Below are positions 5,328 through 7,898 of a DNA stretch of 7,898 bases, piece by piece (the first letter of the stretch is position 1; the number at the start of each line of letters is the position of its first letter). This DNA comes from Solirubrobacterales bacterium (GTDB taxonomy: Bacteria; Actinomycetota; Thermoleophilia; Solirubrobacterales; Solirubrobacteraceae): contig JAOPZO010000070.1 in NCBI GenBank assembly GCA_025964065.1, positions 1 to 7,898 of the forward strand. The letters run 5' to 3'. The notes under the pieces are model-generated. The model worked only from the letters and a program-made list of their open reading frames with translations, searched no databases and was not told the DNA's origin. Both the position numbers and the translations under genes were made by a program.

Positions 5328-5507
5328 GGCGCGCCGTCCAGCCCCGGGCGCCGCGCGGAGCGACGCAGCTCGGGGAACGCGGGCTCGGTGTCCGGGGGGA
5401 CGGCGGCGACGAGGACCGTCGCGAGCCGGTGGAGGCGAGCCGGGGGATCAGGTGCCACATCGCAGGGCGGTTCGCGGGCGGACGGTCCCGAGTGGTAGTC
5501 CTACGGG
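5328..5507. other. No confident gene; upstream region of fgd
   Basis: Together with the broken lipoprotein gene, this makes about 390 bp (5117-5507) without an intact gene. The third plus frame stays open to 5498 but becomes Arg/Ser/Gly-rich and loses coding character. On the minus strand the frame from GTG 5458 reads LHRLATVLVAAVPP and PELRRSARRPGLDGAPRR with reasonable third-position bias, but it runs antisense through the lipoprotein remnant and I cannot support it as a gene. The region probably contains the fgd promoter; TAGTCC at 5496-5501, 6 nt before the ATG, is the only candidate -10 and is poor. Confidence 0.4.
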
Positions 5508-6509
5508 ATGTCCGTCTCCTTCGGCTACAAGGCCTCGTCCGAGCAGTTCGATCCCGCCGACCTGCTGTCGCTCTCGCTCGAGGCCGTCGGCACCGGGCTT
5601 CCGACCGTCGCGATCTCCGACCATTTCCAGCCCTGGCGCCACGACGGCGGCCACGCGCCCGCTGCGCTGCCGTGGCTCGGCGCGCTCGTCGCCTCCTCCC
5701 CCGACGTCACGATCGGGACGAGCGTCCTCACCCCGACCCTCCGCTACCACCCCGCCGTCATCGCCCAGGCGTTCGCCACGCTCGGGTGCCTGGCACCGGG
5801 CCGCGTCTTCCTCGGGGTGGGCACGGGCGAGTCGCTGAACGAGACCCCCGTCACGGGCGCGGCGTTCCCGGGCATCAAGGAGCGGCGGATGCGCCTGGCC
5901 GAGGCGATCGAGCTCATGCGGGCGCTGTGGACCCAGGAGCGGGTGGACTTCGAGGGCGAGTGGTACCGGACGGAGAAGGCCACGGTCTACGACCGCCCGG
6001 AGCAGCCCGTCCCCGTGTACGTCGCGGCGTCCGGCCCCCTCGCGGCGAAGCTCGCGGGCCGCGTCGGCGACGGCTTCATCTGCACCTCGGGCAAGGCGCC
6101 GCAGCTCTACCTGGACCTGCTCGCCGCCGTGGCGGAGGGCGCGGAGCAAGCCGGGCGCGAGGTCGCGGACATCGAGAAGATGATCGAGGTCAAGGTCTCC
6201 TACGACCGCGACCGCCAGGCCGCGCACGACGCCTGTCGTCCGTGGGCGGCGCTCGCCCTCACGGGGGAGCAGAAGGCCGGTATCCACGATCCGATCGAGA
6301 TGCAGGAGGCCGGGGAGGCCGCCGCGGACCGCGCGCACACGCGCTTCATCGTCTCCGACGATCCCGAGGAGGTCGTCGAGGCCATCGCGACCTACGTCGA
6401 CCTGGGCTTCACGAGGCTCGTGTTCCACCTGCCCGGGGACGACCAGCGCCGGCAGCTGCGCGCGTTCACCGGCGACGTGCTCCCACGCCTGCAGGAGCGC
6501 TTCGGCTGA
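5508..6509 (+). CDS. fgd: F420-dependent glucose-6-phosphate dehydrogenase
   Basis: A 333-aa cytosolic luciferase-like (LLM) TIM-barrel enzyme that oxidises glucose-6-phosphate to 6-phosphogluconolactone and reduces coenzyme F420 to F420H2, supplying F420-dependent reductases. It matches mycobacterial FGD1 along its whole length. Visible blocks are FGYKASSEQF (5-14), ISDHFQPWRHDGGHAP (36-51), GTSVLTPTLRYHPAVIAQAF (70-89), RVFLGVGTGESLNE (99-112) and DGFICTSGK (188-196). Catalytic residues equivalent to FGD1 His40, Trp44 and Glu109 are His39, Trp43 and Glu108. The substrate-phosphate ligands Lys198, Lys259 and Arg283 are present as Lys196, Lys256 and Arg279. This separates it from F420-dependent relatives that use other substrates. 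Start ATG 5508 gives the normal N-terminus; only a short GGG precedes it, so initiation may be leaderless. It stands alone, convergent to the hydrolase gene. Confidence 0.95.
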   Translation: MSVSFGYKASSEQFDPADLLSLSLEAVGTGLPTVAISDHFQPWRHDGGHAPAALPWLGALVASSPDVTIGTSVLTPTLRYHPAVIAQAFATLGCLAPGRVFLGVGTGESLNETPVTGAAFPGIKERRMRLAEAIELMRALWTQERVDFEGEWYRTEKATVYDRPEQPVPVYVAASGPLAAKLAGRVGDGFICTSGKAPQLYLDLLAAVAEGAEQAGREVADIEKMIEVKVSYDRDRQAAHDACRPWAALALTGEQKAGIHDPIEMQEAGEAAADRAHTRFIVSDDPEEVVEAIATYVDLGFTRLVFHLPGDDQRRQLRAFTGDVLPRLQERFG

Positions 6510-6518
6510 GGTTGGTGC

Positions 6519-7541
6519 TCAGGTCCGCGCGAAGCGGATGACGTGCTCGCTGCGGTCCTCGACGACGGCGCCCTCGGCGGCGAGCAGGTCGAGGTGGCCG
6601 ATGACCTCGCTGAGCGTCAGGAACGCCTGCGTGATCGCGACGGAGCCCCACGTGGCGGTGGCGATCTCGTGCGCGGTCAGCGGGCCGCCGGCCAGCTTGT
6701 CGTGGAAGTCCTGGGCGCGGCGCTCGTGCGACGCCATCCGCTTCCCGATGAGCGCGGCGTGGTCGGTCACGGGGCCGCGGTGCCCGCCGAGCACCAGCTC
6801 GACGTCCATGGCGGCCGTCTTCGTGAGCGACGCGCGGTACTCCACGAGCGTCCGGGGCCGCGTCCGGTCCCACGCGGGATCGAGCGGCCGGGAGATGAGC
6901 GCGTTCGAGGAGACGCCGCCGAGCAGGTGGTCGCCCGAGAACATGAGCTTGCGCTCGGCGTCGTGCAGGATCGTGTCCGAGGGCGAGTGACCGGGTCGGT
7001 GGTGCACGGACAGGGTCCGGTCGCGCAGCTCGAGCACGCTGCCGTCGTGCAGGCGCCGGTCCACCCGGGAGGGCGCGCCGTAGCCGCGGACGACGTCGGC
7101 GACGGAGCGCAGCGCCTCGGAGACGTGGTCCTCGACGCCGTGGCGCTGCATGAGCAGCTGGGCGTCGTCGTCGTCCCTCGCGGCGTGGCGGTCGAGGTCC
7201 TCGAGGACGGGCGCGAAGAGATCGAGGCACGCGACCTCCGCGTGCCCGCGGGCCGCGAAGACGTGGGCCAGGCCGCAGTGGTCGATGTGCTGGTGGGTGA
7301 CGACGAGGAGCTCGACGTCCTCGATCGCGTGCCCGCGCGCGGCCAGGCCGCGCTCGAGCGCGAGAAGCGCCGTGCCGCTGTTGGGCCCGCAGTCCACGAG
7401 GGTCAGCGGGTCGTCCTCCACGAGGTAGCAGTTGACGTCGCCGATCCCGAACGGCGTCGGCACGGGCAGGCAGTGGATGCCCTCCGCCGCCGCGCGCTCG
7501 AGGTTCGTGGTGTCCTCGGCGGTGCTGGTCCAGGCGCTCAC
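6519..7541 (-). CDS. Metallo-beta-lactamase-fold hydrolase with C-terminal winged helix
   Basis: A 340-aa MBL-fold hydrolase of the LACTB2/glyoxalase-II-like type. Metal ligands are visible: THQHIDH (82-88; His83, His85, Asp87, His88), His185 in RPGHSPSD, Asp204 in FSGDHLL and His254 in GGHRGPV. All are present, so a two-metal centre and hydrolase activity are expected. Residues about 283-340 (LTAHEIATATWG, then EVIGHLDLLAAEGAV) form the winged-helix tail found in this subgroup. The insert at 105-165 is Asp/Arg-rich (DRHAARDDDD) and probably forms a lid over the active site. The substrate cannot be named; thioesters, lactones and nucleic acids are all hydrolysed by relatives. The start is GTG 7541; a TACGCT box lies 6 nt upstream and there is no Shine-Dalgarno. 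Its stop lies 9 bp from that of fgd on the other strand; I see no functional link. Confidence 0.92.
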   Translation of the reverse strand: MSAWTSTAEDTTNLERAAAEGIHCLPVPTPFGIGDVNCYLVEDDPLTLVDCGPNSGTALLALERGLAARGHAIEDVELLVVTHQHIDHCGLAHVFAARGHAEVACLDLFAPVLEDLDRHAARDDDDAQLLMQRHGVEDHVSEALRSVADVVRGYGAPSRVDRRLHDGSVLELRDRTLSVHHRPGHSPSDTILHDAERKLMFSGDHLLGGVSSNALISRPLDPAWDRTRPRTLVEYRASLTKTAAMDVELVLGGHRGPVTDHAALIGKRMASHERRAQDFHDKLAGGPLTAHEIATATWGSVAITQAFLTLSEVIGHLDLLAAEGAVVEDRSEHVIRFART

Positions 7542-7547
7542 CGACGG

Positions 7548-7553
7548 AGCGTA
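7548..7553 (-). promoter_or_regulatory. Putative leaderless -10 box of the MBL-fold hydrolase gene
   Basis: TACGCT on the minus strand ends 6 nt before the GTG start, matching TANNNT. It is the same hexamer as in front of the CDF gene (2324-2329). No Shine-Dalgarno is present, which supports leaderless translation. Confidence 0.45.
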
Positions 7554-7583
7554 CCGGCGGCACCCCCGGCGGCCCCGGCCCCG

Positions 7584-7712
7584 TCAGGCGGCGAGGGACA
7601 GCGCCCCCAGCGCGACCGCGGGGATGCCGACGTAGCCCTCGAAGGCGAGCCGCAGGGCCGGCGGCGCGTGGTCCAGCTCCATGGCGTGGATGCCGACGAG
7701 CCGCACCTTCAC
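7584..7712 (-). CDS. Doubtful small ORF (42 codons)
   Basis: From GTG 7712 the minus strand reads VKVRLVGIHAMELDHAPPAL and then a moderately hydrophobic end, YVGIPAVALGALSLAA, before TGA at 7586-7584. An internal ATG at 7682 would give 32 residues. The composition looks more protein-like than the surrounding frames and the last 16 residues could be a membrane helix. There is no ribosome binding site or -10 box before the GTG. The frame stays open upstream to the window edge but with Arg-rich, non-protein-like sequence. It may be spurious or the end of a decayed gene. Confidence 0.25.
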   Translation of the reverse strand: MKVRLVGIHAMELDHAPPALRLAFEGYVGIPAVALGALSLAA

Positions 7713-7839
7713 GACACCAAGAGCCCCGTGGGTTCCCGGGGCCGCGCCGTCCACGTCGCGGTCGCGCTCGACCCGGGCACGGCGCCCGTGGCGGCCGCCG
7801 CCACGCCGGAGCGCCGGGTGCCCGTGGGCGCGTAGTGCC
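7713..7839. other. Intergenic, nothing recognised
   Basis: About 130 bp with no credible coding frame, promoter box or T-tract terminator. With the doubtful small ORF it makes up nearly 300 bp between the hydrolase gene and the partial gene at the right edge. Confidence 0.4.
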
Positions 7840-7898
7840 TCAGCGGCCGTAGACGGCCGCGACGAGCGTGCTCGCGAGCGCCTCGCGGACGGCCGCGA
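7840..7898 (-). CDS. C-terminal end of an unidentified protein (partial)
   Basis: The minus strand enters the window in a frame reading AAVREALASTLVAAVYGR before TGA at 7842-7840. The residues look like an amphipathic terminal helix and the third positions are G/C-biased. Too little is present to name a family; many soluble proteins and regulators end this way. A perfect palindrome at 7843-7860 covers the last six codons. Confidence 0.5.
   Translation of the reverse strand, partial: AAVREALASTLVAAVYGR

Noticed and set aside
6506..6522. CTGAG-N7-CTCAG inverted repeat between fgd and the hydrolase gene, as a two-way terminator
   Set aside because: The symmetry comes mostly from the two facing stop codons (TGA and TCA). 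The 5-bp stem is weak and no T-tract follows.
5429..6541. 370-codon plus-strand frame overlapping fgd, and the minus-strand frame 5448-6428
   Set aside because: Both are Arg/Gly-rich shadows; the fgd frame matches FGD1 from end to end.
6466..7835. 365-codon minus-strand and 430-codon plus-strand frames overlapping the MBL-fold hydrolase
   Set aside because: They lack motifs and are composition-driven; the hydrolase frame carries every metal ligand.
1..7898. CRISPR array, tRNA or rRNA gene, insertion sequence or attachment site
   Set aside because: I looked for regularly spaced repeats, a T-loop GGTTCRA with matching stems, and transposase-like frames flanked by inverted repeats, and saw none. 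A weak tRNA-like fold cannot be excluded by eye.

Overview
The window comes from a very GC-rich (roughly 70% or more) actinobacterial genome. Three things point to Actinomycetota. Protein genes have strong G/C third positions. One gene is a clear F420-dependent glucose-6-phosphate dehydrogenase, a cofactor system typical of this phylum. Several start codons have no Shine-Dalgarno sequence but carry a TANNNT box 6-8 nt upstream, as leaderless actinobacterial genes do. A deep lineage such as Thermoleophilia/Solirubrobacterales is my guess from the style of the proteins, not something the sequence proves.

Left part (1-3039), metal and oxyanion transport. The window opens in the C-terminus of a VIT1/CCC1-type iron/manganese transporter. 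Convergent to it lies a tight minus-strand operon: an ArsR/SmtB repressor with a complete alpha-5 metal site, a 60-aa protein of unknown function, and a two-domain ChrA-type transporter, joined by a 2-nt gap and a GTGA overlap. Divergent from the repressor is a cation diffusion facilitator (CDF) with a His-rich N-terminus and no C-terminal cytoplasmic domain. The 51-bp divergent region holds two back-to-back leaderless promoters and one inverted repeat placed to control both.

Middle part (3150-5327), a second plus-strand cluster of membrane proteins. It contains a 60-aa single-pass protein starting with a His-containing segment, a four-helix protein that looks internally duplicated, a HupE/UreJ-family permease fused to an extracytoplasmic DUF3105-like domain, and the remains of a lipoprotein gene that needs two frame changes to read. 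The overlaps, the His/Cys motifs and the HupE family suggest an envelope metal-uptake or metal-handling module. Its substrate (Ni, Co or Cu) cannot be read from the sequence.

Right part (5508-7898), apparently unrelated metabolism. fgd reduces F420 with glucose-6-phosphate. Convergent to it, with 9 bp between stop codons, is a metallo-beta-lactamase-fold hydrolase with a C-terminal winged helix and its own leaderless-type promoter. The last 350 bp contain at most one doubtful 42-codon reading frame and the final codons of another minus-strand gene.

The points most worth following are the HupE-DUF3105 fusion with its two small membrane partners, the ArsR-controlled CDF/ChrA divergon, and the broken lipoprotein gene.
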